Part shown: piece after piece, positions 8,349 to 17,568 of the stretch
How the letters are laid out: the number at the start of each line of letters is the position of its first letter
How positions within the stretch are numbered: position 1 is the first letter of the stretch
From: Clostridiales bacterium
Lineage (GTDB): Bacteria; Bacillota; Clostridia; Lachnospirales; Lachnospiraceae
Length of the DNA stretch: 49,470 nt
Direction: 5' to 3'
Assembly (NCBI GenBank): GCA_015655075.1
Contig: JAATFT010000011.1
Location: forward strand, 1-49,470
Notes under the pieces: generated by a model
Databases searched by the model: none
Seen by the model: the letters and a program-made list of their open reading frames with translations, nothing else
What the model was told of the DNA's origin: nothing
Translations under genes and position numbers: made by a program

Positions 8349-9038
8349 TTATACCTTAAACCGGTATCCCACACCCCATATGGTTTCAATATATTGAGGT
8401 TTGGAGGTATTGAATTCAATTTTCTCACGGATTTTTTTAATATGAACCGTAACGGTTGCGATATCCCCTATGGAATCCATATCCCAAATCCTCTGGAATA
8501 ATTCCTCTTTGGTAAATACGTGGTTGGGATTTTCCGCCAAAAAAGTTAAAAGATCAAATTCTTTGGTGGTAAAATTTTTCTCTTCATTATTGATATACAC
8601 CCTTCTTGCAGTCTTATCAATTTTGATGCCGCGGATTTCAATTATTTCATTCTCTTTTACGCCGGATCCAATCAGTCTCTCATAACGGGCCAAATGGGCT
8701 TTTACCCTGGCAACCAATTCGCTGGGGCTAAAGGGTTTTGTAATATAATCGTCCGCGCCAAGTCCAAGTCCCCTGATTTTATCAATATCCTCCTTTTTAG
8801 CTGAAACCATAATGATTGGAATATTTTTTACCGCCCTGATTTTTTTACATATTTCAAAGCCGTCCACATTAGGAAGCATCAGGTCCAAAATAATCAAATC
8901 AAATTCTTCCTTGATTGCTCTTTCTTCTCCTGTGTCTCCGGTAGTTTCTATCTCGACTTCAAATCCGCTTAATTCCAGGTAATCCTTTTCTAATTCTGCT
9001 ATTGCTATTTCATCCTCAATAATTAATATTCTGCTCAT
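8349..9038 (-). CDS. OmpR/PhoB-family response regulator
   Basis: A 229-residue two-domain regulator. The receiver (residues 1-120) has acidic residues in IIEDE, the phosphoacceptor Asp52 in LIILDLMLP, and Lys in the YITKPFSPSEL segment. The winged-helix effector domain (about 130-229) ends in TIWGVGYRFKV, the OmpR hallmark. Its start, with AAGGAGGG eight bases upstream, lies inside the end of the sensor kinase gene (23-base overlap), so the pair is co-translated. The target genes are not evident. The adjacent TM1266-ABC operon on the same strand has its own promoter. Confidence 0.95.
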   Translation of the reverse strand: MSRILIIEDEIAIAELEKDYLELSGFEVEIETTGDTGEERAIKEEFDLIILDLMLPNVDGFEICKKIRAVKNIPIIMVSAKKEDIDKIRGLGLGADDYITKPFSPSELVARVKAHLARYERLIGSGVKENEIIEIRGIKIDKTARRVYINNEEKNFTTKEFDLLTFLAENPNHVFTKEELFQRIWDMDSIGDIATVTVHIKKIREKIEFNTSKPQYIETIWGVGYRFKV

Positions 9039-10524
9039 GATCTGTGCCCTCCTTACATTTTTTTAATGTGAAATGAATGGTTGTTCCCTTGCCTTCTTCA
9101 CTGTCCGCCCAAATAGTCCCCGTGTGGTCCTGGATGATTTTCTTAGCAATTGCCAGACCCAGACCGGTTCCTCCTTTGGTAGAATTACGGGAAGCATCCG
9201 CCCTGTAAAAACGGTCGAATATAAACGGCAGATCCTTGGAAGGAATTCCCTGTCCGTTGTCTTTTATAGAAATCTTTACATATTCGTTCATATCCTCAAT
9301 CTGTATTTTAATCAAACCCTTCCTGTTTCCGATATATTTAACGGAATTGCCGATAATATTATTGATAACCCGTTTCAACTGCTCCGCATCCGCCGAAACC
9401 TTAAGTCCGGCATCGGTTTCATTGTTATACACTATCTCAATGTTCTTAACCTCCAGATCCAAGGTCAGTTCATCAATACAGTCGCTGAAATAATCATGGA
9501 GATTAATACTGGTAAAGGTATACGGCATTGCATTAAAATCAATTTTTGAATAAAAGGAAAGCTCGTCCACCAGTACCGACATATCGTTTGCCTTGGTATA
9601 GATAGTTTTAATATACTTTGTACGTTTCTCTGCCGTATCCGCAACCCCGTCTATAATACCCTCCGCATATCCTTTAATCGCAGTAATAGGGGTTTTTAAA
9701 TCATGGGATATATTACTGATTAATTCCTTGGTTTCCTCCTCGTACTTATGCCTCACTTCAATGAGTTCCTTAAGCCGGATACGCATTTCTTCAAAATCAA
9801 CGCAGAGCTGTCCGATTTCATCCTCCGGATCACCCTCGATGGAATAATCCAGATTGCCCTCCTTCATGGCATCGGTGGCTGCATGGAGAGTATTAAGAGG
9901 CCTCAAAATACTTCGGTAAATCCAGATAATAAGTACGCCTGCAGTTAATATTACCACAAAAACCAGAGAGCATGCCATTTGAATGGCGGAGGACTTAATC
10001 TGAGGCACCAGAGTATTCACATCCGTTACCACAAATATACTTCCTTCCGTTTTGTCGGTAAAATGAAAGTCCTGCTGTTTCAATAAAAACGGATTTTTAC
10101 TGTCAATATAAATACCGCCTTCCATATCGGTTGTATATTCTCCATACTTAGGAAAGTAACTTTTTATATTGTCCAGATTTTCCTTATCTCCGTTATAGAT
10201 ATATTTATCGCCCTTTCTTAGAACAAGATAGGAATATTTCCCCTTTAATTCATTATTTAAATACTCAATATATGTTTCATCTTCAAATTTTTCCGGAGAT
10301 TGAATTGCTGTGATTACAATTTCATTATAAACACCCCTGGTTAACCGGCTTAAAATCTGTAAGGGATTCGATATAAGCTTTATGGTGTCGGATTTAACGT
10401 CATAGGTCTGCTCTATGGAATTGGCCTGATATCTCGCAATTGTTCCGACCGCAATAGTTATTAAAAAGATAGGAAGTGCCGTCATTATTAAAAAAGCTGT
10501 TAACAGCCTGCTTTTTAACTTCAA
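9016..10524 (-). CDS. membrane sensor histidine kinase
   Basis: A two-membrane-span kinase, partner of the overlapping response regulator. Two hydrophobic helices flank an extracellular sensor of about 140 residues. Next come a HAMP domain (IYRSILRPLNTLHAATDAM), the phosphorylated His in LISNISHDLKTPITAI, and ATPase boxes N (NNIIGNSVKYI), G1 (IKDNGQGIP), F (IFDRFYRAD) and G2 (GGTGLGLAIAKKI). The likely start is TTG at 10524, with AGGTGA six bases before it; a GTG at 10533 overlaps that binding site. Sensor ligand is unknown. Kinase-before-regulator order is less common than the reverse. Confidence 0.94.
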   Translation of the reverse strand: MKLKSRLLTAFLIMTALPIFLITIAVGTIARYQANSIEQTYDVKSDTIKLISNPLQILSRLTRGVYNEIVITAIQSPEKFEDETYIEYLNNELKGKYSYLVLRKGDKYIYNGDKENLDNIKSYFPKYGEYTTDMEGGIYIDSKNPFLLKQQDFHFTDKTEGSIFVVTDVNTLVPQIKSSAIQMACSLVFVVILTAGVLIIWIYRSILRPLNTLHAATDAMKEGNLDYSIEGDPEDEIGQLCVDFEEMRIRLKELIEVRHKYEEETKELISNISHDLKTPITAIKGYAEGIIDGVADTAEKRTKYIKTIYTKANDMSVLVDELSFYSKIDFNAMPYTFTSINLHDYFSDCIDELTLDLEVKNIEIVYNNETDAGLKVSADAEQLKRVINNIIGNSVKYIGNRKGLIKIQIEDMNEYVKISIKDNGQGIPSKDLPFIFDRFYRADASRNSTKGGTGLGLAIAKKIIQDHTGTIWADSEEGKGTTIHFTLKKCKEGTDHEQNINY

Positions 10525-10659
10525 ATTTTTCACCTGCTTATTTTATATTAATTGCCTGCTATACTTTTATTATTTCCTGAAAAGAATGTTGAGAAACTGA
10601 TTGCTTCCCCCCTCAATCCGCAAGCAAACCCCCCAATTGTTCATTACGTTTTCATTATA

Positions 10660-10947
10660 TCATAATGCACTAAGAATTACACATAAACTAAATATGACTT
10701 TTATAAATATTTTATTAACCGCCGCCTGCATGTCCCGGCACGCCCATAAGTCGGGAAGTGAAATAATTCTTGGGCTGATTTTTTCAAGCTTGATTTCTTG
10801 GTACTTTTCAGCGTTTTTTAGTTTTGCCCTATTGGGGCAGCGACGATATACTGTATTTTTATTTTTCTTCGCCCGATCTGCAGCCACTTCCATTGTCAGA
10901 TGAGCATAGCCGGCCTCGTTAAGTTCATCAAAGCAGATCGGCGGCAT
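10660..10947 (-). pseudogene. relic of a TetR-family regulator (N-terminal HTH only)
   Basis: The 95-codon stretch encodes ELNEAGYAHLTMEVAADRA followed by KNKNTVYRRCPNRAKL, which matches the TetR helix-turn-helix plan in which LTMxxVAxRAG precedes KxTVYRRWPNKxxL. The conserved Gly-Val of the turn is replaced and a Cys stands for Trp. The ligand-binding half, about 130 residues, is missing: after residue 70 the sequence is short and hydrophobic. It lies between the kinase promoter region and the metK terminator. 10534-10659 has nothing assignable except a TATAAT-like element. Confidence 0.6.
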
Positions 10948-10962
10948 AAAAGTTGATTTACA

Positions 10963-11011
10963 GAATAAGAAAGCCGGCGTCTAAGGATAATACTTACTAT
11001 CCCACACCGGC
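10963..11011 (-). terminator. probable terminator of metK
   Basis: On the minus strand GCCGGTGTGGGATA pairs with TATCCTTAGACGCCGGC across a short loop, with two mismatches or bulges, followed by TTTCTTATT. It lies about 140 bases after the metK stop. The stretch 11012-11149 shows nothing else. Confidence 0.65.
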
Positions 11012-11149
11012 CGTCTTATTATTTGTTTTACCTATAATGCCGGAATGTATAATCTTCCATCCCAACATTCATCAATATGGATTCTTCCTTTTTATTCTGT
11101 AAATCATTTTCTGCCAGCAATTATTAAAACTTTGTCATAAAAATTAAAT

Positions 11150-12340
11150 TTAATTCAGATATTTCTTCAAGTCTTCAACTTTATCCAATTTTTCCCATGG
11201 TAGATTTAATTCATTGCGGCCAAAATGACCGTAAGCCGCCGTTTTCTTATAAATAGGACGTCTTAAATCCAGCATTTTAATTATGCCCGCGGGACGAAGG
11301 TCAAAATTATCGCGGATCATCTGGATTAAATCGTTATTACCTAATTTACCCGTATTAAAAGTATCCACCATAATAGACGTGGGCTGGGCCACGCCAATGG
11401 CGTAGGATAGCTGAATTTCGCATTTACCCGCCAGTCCTGCCGCCACAATGTTTTTAGCCACATAACGTGCCGCATAGGAAGCAGAACGGTCTACTTTGGT
11501 ACAATCCTTTCCTGAAAACGCTCCGCCGCCGTGACGGGCATAACCGCCGTAAGTATCTACTATGATTTTACGCCCGGTTAAACCGCTGTCACCGTTTGGC
11601 CCGCCGATAACAAAACGTCCCGTAGGATTAATAAAGTATTTGGTATTTTCATCCACTAATTCCTTGGGCAATACTTCATCAAAAACATATTTTTTAATAT
11701 CTGTGTGGATCTGCTCCTGGGTTACTTCCGGATTATGCTGCGTGGAAAGCACCACTGCGTTAAGATGTACAGGCTTTCCCTGCGCATTGTATTCAACCGT
11801 AACCTGTGACTTGCCGTCGGGACGAAGATAGGATAAGACGCCGTCCTTTCTTACTTTTGTAAGCTGCTTCGTTAATCGGTGGGCCAGATAGATCGGGTAT
11901 GGAAGGTATTCTTCCGTTTCATTGGTTGCAAACCCAAACATCATTCCCTGGTCTCCTGCACCGATTGCTTTCAATTCATCTTCAGACATGGTATGTTCCC
12001 TGGCTTCCAGGGCCTTGTTTACTCCCATGGCAATATCCGGCGACTGCTCATCTAATGCGACTATTACTCCGCAGGTATTGGCATCAAAGCCGTATTCGGA
12101 TCTATCATAGCCAATTTTACGTATGGTATCACGTACTATTTTTTGAATATCCACATAGCCGTTTGTTGTAATCTCTCCCATAACCAATACTAGACCGGTG
12201 GTAATGGCAGTTTCACAAGCAACCCTGCTCATGGGGTCCTGTTCTAATAAAGCATCCAATACTGCATCTGAAACCTGGTCGCAGATTTTATCCGGATGCC
12301 CTTCCGTGACAGATTCTGATGTAAATAATAATTTATCCAT
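11150..12340 (-). CDS. metK: S-adenosylmethionine synthetase
   Basis: Makes SAM from methionine and ATP in the cytoplasm. The 396-residue protein has the family motifs [11 protein letters not shown] near residue 15, [12 protein letters not shown] and [10 protein letters not shown], and the family's usual length. The start at 12340 (MDKLLF) has GGGAG eleven bases before it. Longer in-frame starts upstream would read into the leader. Expression is controlled by a SAM-I riboswitch and terminator, so high SAM shuts it off, and by a single promoter at 12732-12760. Confidence 0.97.
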   Translation of the reverse strand: MDKLLFTSESVTEGHPDKICDQVSDAVLDALLEQDPMSRVACETAITTGLVLVMGEITTNGYVDIQKIVRDTIRKIGYDRSEYGFDANTCGVIVALDEQSPDIAMGVNKALEAREHTMSEDELKAIGAGDQGMMFGFATNETEEYLPYPIYLAHRLTKQLTKVRKDGVLSYLRPDGKSQVTVEYNAQGKPVHLNAVVLSTQHNPEVTQEQIHTDIKKYVFDEVLPKELVDENTKYFINPTGRFVIGGPNGDSGLTGRKIIVDTYGGYARHGGGAFSGKDCTKVDRSASYAARYVAKNIVAAGLAGKCEIQLSYAIGVAQPTSIMVDTFNTGKLGNNDLIQMIRDNFDLRPAGIIKMLDLRRPIYKKTAAYGHFGRNELNLPWEKLDKVEDLKKYLN

Positions 12341-12448
12341 TTCTTGCTCCCATCCGCGTGCTGTGCACGCATGAAAATTCATATTTAGCGTCAACGCGCT
12401 GTCATTCAGTAACAAATTTTCTCTTATGTACCCATACATCCTGTTTGA

Positions 12449-12553
12449 AAATGCTGGCCCCTGGTCGCCTAGGAGCATAATACCTTTCGAGCGTCATATG
12501 CAACCATTGGATCGCGTTTTTTTCTTTATAAGGCGAATTTCCTATAAAGTAAA
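12449..12553. repeat. family C repeat, divergent copy downstream of the S-box terminator
   Basis: Matches the copy at 32214 in order: a GGTCG...TAATACC block, an AGCGTCATATGCA block, GCGTTTTT, and the GAATTTCCTAT core between complementary CTTTATA/TATAAAG arms. Stem II is decayed and stem I is absent; instead it begins with GTTTGAAAATGCT, which resembles a family B end. On the minus strand it starts at the T-run of the SAM riboswitch terminator. Confidence 0.6.
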
Positions 12554-12580
12554 AAAAAAGCCCGCTAAGACGGACTTGAA
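12550..12580 (-). terminator. terminator of the metK SAM-I riboswitch
   Basis: On the minus strand AGTCCG and CGGGCT form a stem (with a G-U pair) with a 9-base loop, followed by nine T. It is the expression platform of the SAM-I riboswitch just upstream. Confidence 0.85.
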
Positions 12581-12595
12581 AAACAAAAATCAAAT

Positions 12596-12694
12596 CCTCT
12601 TATTGTTCGATTGCTCGCTCAGGTTGGCACCTTCCGCATTAGGGGTTGCCGTGACTTCTTAGAGCCTTTACTCTCCGTCACTCTGAATAAGAGA
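12596..12694 (-). promoter_or_regulatory. SAM-I riboswitch (S-box)
   Basis: The minus strand shows the S-box core in order: CTCTTATTCAGAGTGACGG, AGAAGTCACGGCAACC, GGAAGGTGCCAACCTGA and the closing AATAAGAG arm that pairs with the first CTCTTATT to form P1. It senses SAM and, with the terminator at 12550, switches off metK. Confidence 0.96.
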
Positions 12695-12731
12695 AATATA
12701 ATACTTTATGCAATTGGTATCTAATGAATTG

Positions 12732-12760
12732 AGAATATACCATTTCAGAAAATTTGTCAA
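12732..12760 (-). promoter_or_regulatory. promoter of the metK leader
   Basis: Minus strand TTGACA (12755-12760), a 17-base spacer and TATTCT (12732-12737), placing the start about 30 bases before the S-box. Confidence 0.8.
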
Positions 12761-12816
12761 GGACTTTTTTGCTTCTGCAATCCCTTCTGCAATCCCTATA
12801 AAAAATACGTCCCTGC

Positions 12817-12893
12817 CTTGTGCCGGGCTGGACGCAGTATACCGCAAAGTGGGGCGTTCAGAACGGTGCGATGATTTTTCAAACATGCTCTAA
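12817..12893. repeat. family B element, internally deleted copy (reverse orientation)
   Basis: Read on the minus strand it begins CTTAGAGCATGTTTGAAAAA, continues through CACCGTTCTG...CCACTTTGC and GTATACTGCGTC, then joins directly to CAGCCCGGCACAAG. The complete element at 33321 has about 65 more bases at that joint and a second terminal repeat. The copy lies between the two 67-bp direct repeats. Confidence 0.8.
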
Positions 12894-13054
12894 GACTGAT
12901 ATTACCTTTTCTACTGAATTATCAAGCATCCATTCCAAACCTTCAATGATATTTTCAGTATCAATACTGCTTCTTTATGCAATTGGCATCTAATGTAATT
13001 GAGAATATACCATTTCAAAAAATTTATAAGGACTTTTTTCATATTTGACTTTTC

Positions 13055-13083
13055 TTGACAAAATTCTTATACTTATATTAACT
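13055..13083 (+). promoter_or_regulatory. promoter of the HD-GYP gene
   Basis: TTGACA (13055-13060), a 17-base spacer and TTAACT (13078-13083). It lies about 50 bases upstream of the gene start. Confidence 0.65.
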
Positions 13084-13131
13084 AATATTTTATTTTACAA
13101 ATGCGTAAAAACGCAAAGATAGGGGGAAACC

Positions 13132-14196
13132 GTGAAGAAAAAACATATTACACTCAGACAGGCTGTTCCGGGGATGGTGGCAGGAGAAGATATTTTTAAC
13201 TTAAACAATCAACTAATCATATCGGAAGGCACCATATTAACGGACACAATTATTACCCGGTTAAAATTTAATTTCATCAGCGATTTTAAAATCGCTTTGG
13301 AAGAGCCGGACCCAAAGGACTTAAGTTACTCTCAGAAAATCGGGGAAAGTGCTGAATTTAAACAGTTTAAAGACACCTTCATTAAATCCTTGCAGGATTT
13401 TAAAGAAGAATTAAATAAAATCAACAGTGATGATAAAGCCCTTGACGTTTCCGGATTATTGGCCCATATCACCCGGATATTGGAATACAGCCGCAACGGA
13501 ATCCATGTAATTAATATGCTTCATTGTATGAAGGAACATGATGACTTAACCTATGTCCACTCCATCAATGTCGCACTTATTGCCAATGTGTTCGGCCACT
13601 GGCTGAAATTGCCGGAGGAAGACATCGATGTACTTACTCTCAGCGGTTTATTGCATGACATTGGCAAGCTTAATCTCCCTTCGGAAATTCTTAATAAGCG
13701 GGACTGTCTTACCGTATCCGAATATTCACTGGTTAAAACCCATACCATTCAGGGTCACCAGATACTAAAAGATAAAGATATCGATGTGCGGGTTAAATAT
13801 GCAGCTTTAATGCATCATGAACGCTGCGACGGAAGTGGATATCCCTATGGCCTGAAAGGTCCCCAAATTGATTCTTTTGCTAAAATAATAGCCATTGCCG
13901 ACGTATATGACGCCATGACCTCTCCTAGGTTGTACCGCGCCGCTTTATGCCCCTTGGAAGCAATCCGATTATTTGAAACCGAAGGGTTTCAGAAATATGA
14001 TCCGCATTATATAATGACATTCCTGGAGCAAATCGTCCAGTCATATGTGGGTAACCGTGTCAGGTTAAGCAATGAATCCATAGGTGAAATACGTATGATC
14101 AACCGGAATTATCTGTCAAAACCCGTGGTTCAGGTAGGCGACCGTTTTATCGATTTATCAAAAGAACAGGATTTAATAGTCGAAGCTATTTTATAA
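13132..14196 (+). CDS. HD-GYP domain protein (putative c-di-GMP phosphodiesterase)
   Basis: A 354-residue cytoplasmic protein. The first 130 residues resemble the DUF3391-like segment that precedes many HD-GYP domains. The HD-GYP domain follows: VHSINVALIANVFG, HDIGK near residue 175, a metal-binding HHERCDGSGYPYG near residue 230, and IIAIADVYDAMTSPR. The last His/Asp ligands and the GYP signature are intact, so the enzyme should be able to degrade cyclic di-GMP, though no output domain is attached. The start is GTG with AGGGGG seven bases upstream. It stands alone, with a promoter before it and a terminator after. Confidence 0.92.
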   Translation: MKKKHITLRQAVPGMVAGEDIFNLNNQLIISEGTILTDTIITRLKFNFISDFKIALEEPDPKDLSYSQKIGESAEFKQFKDTFIKSLQDFKEELNKINSDDKALDVSGLLAHITRILEYSRNGIHVINMLHCMKEHDDLTYVHSINVALIANVFGHWLKLPEEDIDVLTLSGLLHDIGKLNLPSEILNKRDCLTVSEYSLVKTHTIQGHQILKDKDIDVRVKYAALMHHERCDGSGYPYGLKGPQIDSFAKIIAIADVYDAMTSPRLYRAALCPLEAIRLFETEGFQKYDPHYIMTFLEQIVQSYVGNRVRLSNESIGEIRMINRNYLSKPVVQVGDRFIDLSKEQDLIVEAIL

Positions 14197-14208
14197 CCTG
14201 TTAAAGTA

Positions 14209-14258
14209 AGGATAGAACAGAAGCAAACCACCGCTTTCTGTCCTATCCTGTTATTTTT
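14209..14258 (+). terminator. terminator after the HD-GYP gene
   Basis: AGGATAGAACAGAAGC pairs with GCTTTCTGTCCTATCCT across an 8-base loop, with one mismatch, followed by a TTATTTTT tract. Confidence 0.85.
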
Positions 14259-14315
14259 ATACTTCATAAATTATCGGAAACAGAAAAATAATTGTCGAGT
14301 AAAATTATCCCTGCG

Positions 14316-15614
14316 TCAGCTTACCTTAAGCTTGAATTTCTGTACTGCTTTTTCATCTTCAATATCAATTTTAGCCATAGTTGCGCCCAGTCCCTGCATT
14401 TTCCTCTCAAAATTTTCATAGCCTCTTTCAATATATTCAACCTGTTCAACAACAGTAAAACCTTCCGCAACTAAACCTGCAATGACCAAAGCGGCTCCGG
14501 CTCTTAAATCGGGAGCGCTGACAATGGCTCCCGTCAGTCCTTTAACGCCCACAATAACCGCTGAATTCCCCTCCACCTTTATATCGGCACCCATTCTGGA
14601 CAATTCATCCACATATTTTAAACGGTTTTCAAACATCGTTTCTGTTACGATGCTTGTCCCCTCCGATGTGGTTAGGGCTGCAGTCATCTGCGGCTGCATA
14701 TCCGTAGGAAAACCAGGATAGGGCAGGGTCTTGACATGGGTGTGCCCCAACCGGCCGGCCGCTATTACACGGACCGCATCGTCATATTCTTCCACAGATG
14801 CACCGATTTCATTGAGTTTGGCGGTAATTGCCTCAAGATGCTTTGGAATTACATTCTTAATCAAAACATCGCCTTTGGTGGCTGCCGCGGCAAACATAAA
14901 AGTACCCGCCTCAATCTGGTCCGGAATTATGGCGTATTCACTTCCGGACAAGGATTTTACACCTTTAATACGTATTACATCCGTACCCGCACCTTTAATA
15001 CTTGCTCCCATGCTGTTTAAAAAGTTAGCTGCGTCAACCACATGGGGCTCTTTTGCCGAGTTTTCAATGATAGTTATCCCATCCGCAAGACATGCGGCCA
15101 TCATAATATTAATGGTTGCCCCCACACTGGCTATATCCAGATAAATGTGATTACCCTTAAGTTCCTCTGCTTCTGCCTGGATCATACCATGTTCAATCTT
15201 GACGGAAGCGCCTAAAGCTTCAAAACCCTTAATATGCTGGTCAATTGGCCTGCTCCCTATATTACAGCCTCCCGGCAAAGCTACCTGGGCTTTTTTATAT
15301 TTACCAAGTAAAGCTCCCAGCAGATAGTAGGAAGCACGTATTTTTCGTATGAATTCATAATCTATACTCATGGAATTAATATTACTTCCATTGATTTTTA
15401 CGGAATGTTTATCGATTCTTTCTACCTTAGCCCCTATTTTCTCAATTGCCTGCAGCAGGACATTAATGTCACCTATATCCGGCAGATTTTCCACGGTTAC
15501 CGTATCATCGGCCATAATAGCCGCAGACAGTATTCCAAGCGCTGCATTTTTAGCGCCGCCAATAGTTACTTCGCCATGCAAAGCCTTGCCGCCTTTTATA
15601 ATATATTGCTCCAT
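14316..15614 (-). CDS. murA: UDP-N-acetylglucosamine 1-carboxyvinyltransferase
   Basis: First committed step of peptidoglycan synthesis: transfers enolpyruvyl from phosphoenolpyruvate to UDP-GlcNAc in the cytoplasm. At 432 residues it has the family's length and the EPSP-synthase-like double fold. The fosfomycin-reactive Cys is at residue 117 in LPGGCNIGSRPID, and the substrate Lys lies in GGAKNAALG. TDMQPQMTA and TETMFENR are also present. The start at 15614 is preferred, as GAGGTG precedes it by five bases; the ATG 12 bases further up overlaps that site. Many Firmicutes carry two paralogues (murAA/murAB); which one this is cannot be decided here. Confidence 0.95.
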   Translation of the reverse strand: MEQYIIKGGKALHGEVTIGGAKNAALGILSAAIMADDTVTVENLPDIGDINVLLQAIEKIGAKVERIDKHSVKINGSNINSMSIDYEFIRKIRASYYLLGALLGKYKKAQVALPGGCNIGSRPIDQHIKGFEALGASVKIEHGMIQAEAEELKGNHIYLDIASVGATINIMMAACLADGITIIENSAKEPHVVDAANFLNSMGASIKGAGTDVIRIKGVKSLSGSEYAIIPDQIEAGTFMFAAAATKGDVLIKNVIPKHLEAITAKLNEIGASVEEYDDAVRVIAAGRLGHTHVKTLPYPGFPTDMQPQMTAALTTSEGTSIVTETMFENRLKYVDELSRMGADIKVEGNSAVIVGVKGLTGAIVSAPDLRAGAALVIAGLVAEGFTVVEQVEYIERGYENFERKMQGLGATMAKIDIEDEKAVQKFKLKVS

Positions 15615-15833
15615 TGCACACCTCATTATTTTTGTTCCGTGATTTATCCAAATTATACATAAATCACACTGCTAAATTGCAAATTTTGTTAGATTAACTT
15701 GATTATACCATAAATTACTGGGTTGTAAAATATTTTTTATGAAATATTAAAGCCCAGGTAAAGTCCTATCCAGATTTAACCTTAATAATTATATTATAAT
15801 TTTAACTCTTTGATTACAGACTTACGATCATTT

Positions 15834-16397
15834 TCAGATTTCAATCTGATAATCCTTCCTGGATATAACCTGACAATCGTTTCCGTATATCAGGCCTTTT
15901 ACTTTTTTGACCCCCTCTGCGATCTTTTCCACAAGCTCCTCTGCATTTAAGCCTTCTCCATTAATAATAATATGGGCATATTTCTCATATAACGGGCAGC
16001 GTTCCTCATACAGAGACTTTAAAGTTTGCCCCTTTTTAAAAACAACTCCCCTTTGTTTTATATTTCCCAAACGATTTTCAATGGTTTCAAACCCAAGTTT
16101 AATATAAACTACAATGCCGGTATCTCTGAAATGTGTTATTGCTTCCATGCCATATATAATGCTTCCGCCCGTTGCTATTACTGTATCAACGGCCTGAATA
16201 TTCCGGTTAACCTGATTCTCAACTGCTATAAATCCTTCTAAACCACGTTGTTTTATAATATCCTTTAATAAGCACTTTTCCTGCTTCTGTATTAATAAAT
16301 CCGAATCCAGAAACTGATACCCTAAAACCTTGGCAAGAATAACACCAACGGTACTTTTCCCGGCACAAGGCATTCCAATTAGTACTATGTTCTTCAT
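15834..16397 (-). CDS. aroK: shikimate kinase
   Basis: Phosphorylates shikimate to shikimate-3-phosphate in the chorismate pathway. The P-loop is GMPCAGKST at residues 8-16, followed by FLDSDLLIQ, whose Asp pair binds metal and shikimate. A GGS motif in VIATGGSIIYG matches the shikimate-binding GGG site with one change, and RCPLYEKYA is the adenine-contact region. The length of 187 residues is slightly above the usual 165-175, with an extra tail after IAEGVKKVKGL. It follows murA with a 219-base gap. Confidence 0.88.
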   Translation of the reverse strand: MKNIVLIGMPCAGKSTVGVILAKVLGYQFLDSDLLIQKQEKCLLKDIIKQRGLEGFIAVENQVNRNIQAVDTVIATGGSIIYGMEAITHFRDTGIVVYIKLGFETIENRLGNIKQRGVVFKKGQTLKSLYEERCPLYEKYAHIIINGEGLNAEELVEKIAEGVKKVKGLIYGNDCQVISRKDYQIEI

Positions 16398-16499
16398 ACC
16401 TATTATAACCTTTCACACATAATGATCAGATTATATCACCTTTTGTCCGCCCCGCCAAGTATTTTTTATTTTTACCTGTTTTTAAGAATCTTAATCAGG

Positions 16500-17063
16500 T
16501 TATTTTTTCTTGACGCTATACCCAAAATTTCCCATCAATTTACCTAAGCCATAATATTCTCCATGGGAATAAACAATAGGTTCCGCCTTGCTTAAATCAA
16601 ATTTGTCCTTTCGGTCCATATAGGAAGAATCTGCATGTATGCCTAAAACTTCCGCAATAAACATATCGTGGGAGCCCAATTTTAAAATCTGCTTTACCCT
16701 GCATTCAATATTAACCGGCGATTCTGAAATTAAAGGCGCGCCGACCTTTGCCGCCGGCACCGGGGTAAGTTTCATTTCTTTGAATTTATCCACATCCCTT
16801 CCGGATTTTACCCCGCAATAATCTACTGCCTTTACCAATTTTTTAGTTGACAAATTAATTACAAATTCTTTGGTTTCCTTTATAATACCATAGGAGAAGC
16901 GGTCGGGCCTTACGGATATATATACCATGGCCGGATTGGTGCAGACGGTACCGGTCCAGGCCACCGTAATGATATTGGGTTTCTCTTTCTGCCGTCGGCA
17001 GCTGACTAAAACAACCGGCAGCGGATACAGCATATTGCCGGCCTTCCAGAATTCTTTTTCCAT
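16500..17063 (-). CDS. flavin reductase-like (FMN-binding split barrel) protein
   Basis: A 187-residue protein of the flavin reductase-like domain family, which binds FMN and reduces flavins or electron acceptors. It has YPLPVVLVSCRR near residue 15, IITVAWTGTVCTNPAMVYISVRP, and KEFVINLSTKKLVKAVDYCG, the usual family blocks. The C-terminal part around SHGEYYGLGKLMGNFGYS completes the barrel. No partner gene is adjacent, so its role is not resolved. The ribosome site GGGAGG lies 11 bases upstream of the start. Confidence 0.85.
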   Translation of the reverse strand: MEKEFWKAGNMLYPLPVVLVSCRRQKEKPNIITVAWTGTVCTNPAMVYISVRPDRFSYGIIKETKEFVINLSTKKLVKAVDYCGVKSGRDVDKFKEMKLTPVPAAKVGAPLISESPVNIECRVKQILKLGSHDMFIAEVLGIHADSSYMDRKDKFDLSKAEPIVYSHGEYYGLGKLMGNFGYSVKKK

Positions 17064-17226
17064 TAAATAAAACCTCCCTGTTCCTGACTGCCAGGATTGA
17101 TAAGTCTAATTAAAATTCTCAATTACTACTATGCTATTTTATAAAAATATAGTATAATAAAATACATTACATATATAACCTGATAAAGCAAAAGGCATTT
17201 AAGATGAAATTTTTGAGGTGATAGTC

Positions 17227-17568
17227 ATGGCTACTAATTTTCTTAATATCGAATCCGTTTCTGATGAAATACAAAATAAAGTAAAACAAACATTAAAATT
17301 CCGGACGGGGAATTTTGTATGGCAGATTAAATTCTCAGCTCCCCTGAATCCGGCAACCGTTAACAATCGTAATCTTTATGTTACTTCCATCAATCAAACA
17401 CCGCTTAAAACCCATATCAGCTATGATTCAATCAATAAATGCATAGAAATTGAACCGTTAGAACCTTACATGGAAAATGAATCCTATATACTAACCATAA
17501 CCCAGAATGTTAAGTCCGTAAGCGGTAAAAATCTAAAAAAAGATGTCCGGCTCCAATTTAAAATCTAA
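17227..17568 (+). CDS. Ig-like (SbsA/Big_5 type) small protein
   Basis: A 113-residue protein. After a polar N-terminus, residues 25-113 form a beta-rich domain with WQIKFSAPLNPATVNNRNLYV and LEPYMENESYILTITQNVKSVSGKNL, the pattern of bacterial Ig-like domains in which the first strand carries a FSxPL motif and the last a VxSxSGxxL motif. No signal peptide is present, so it may be cytoplasmic. The ATG at 17227 has GAGGTG six bases before it; a GTG at 17218 is the alternative. It is convergent with the pyrophosphatase and overlaps its stop by four bases. Confidence 0.65.
   Translation: MATNFLNIESVSDEIQNKVKQTLKFRTGNFVWQIKFSAPLNPATVNNRNLYVTSINQTPLKTHISYDSINKCIEIEPLEPYMENESYILTITQNVKSVSGKNLKKDVRLQFKI

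Larger units (their letters stand above)
12704..13039. repeat. 67-bp direct repeat flanking a family B insertion region
   Basis: 12704-12770 and 12973-13039 are near-identical (CTTTATGCAATTGG, then ATTGAGAATATACCATTTCA, then GGACTTTTTT), with a few substitutions and two small indels. The right copy lacks the -35 TTGACA of the metK promoter, reading TTTATA instead. About 200 bases separate them, including a truncated family B element. This looks like a duplication of the metK promoter region. Confidence 0.75.

Noticed and set aside
12402..12893. Several ORFs of 60-78 codons around the S-box
   Set aside because: They overlie the SAM riboswitch, its terminator and a family B relic.
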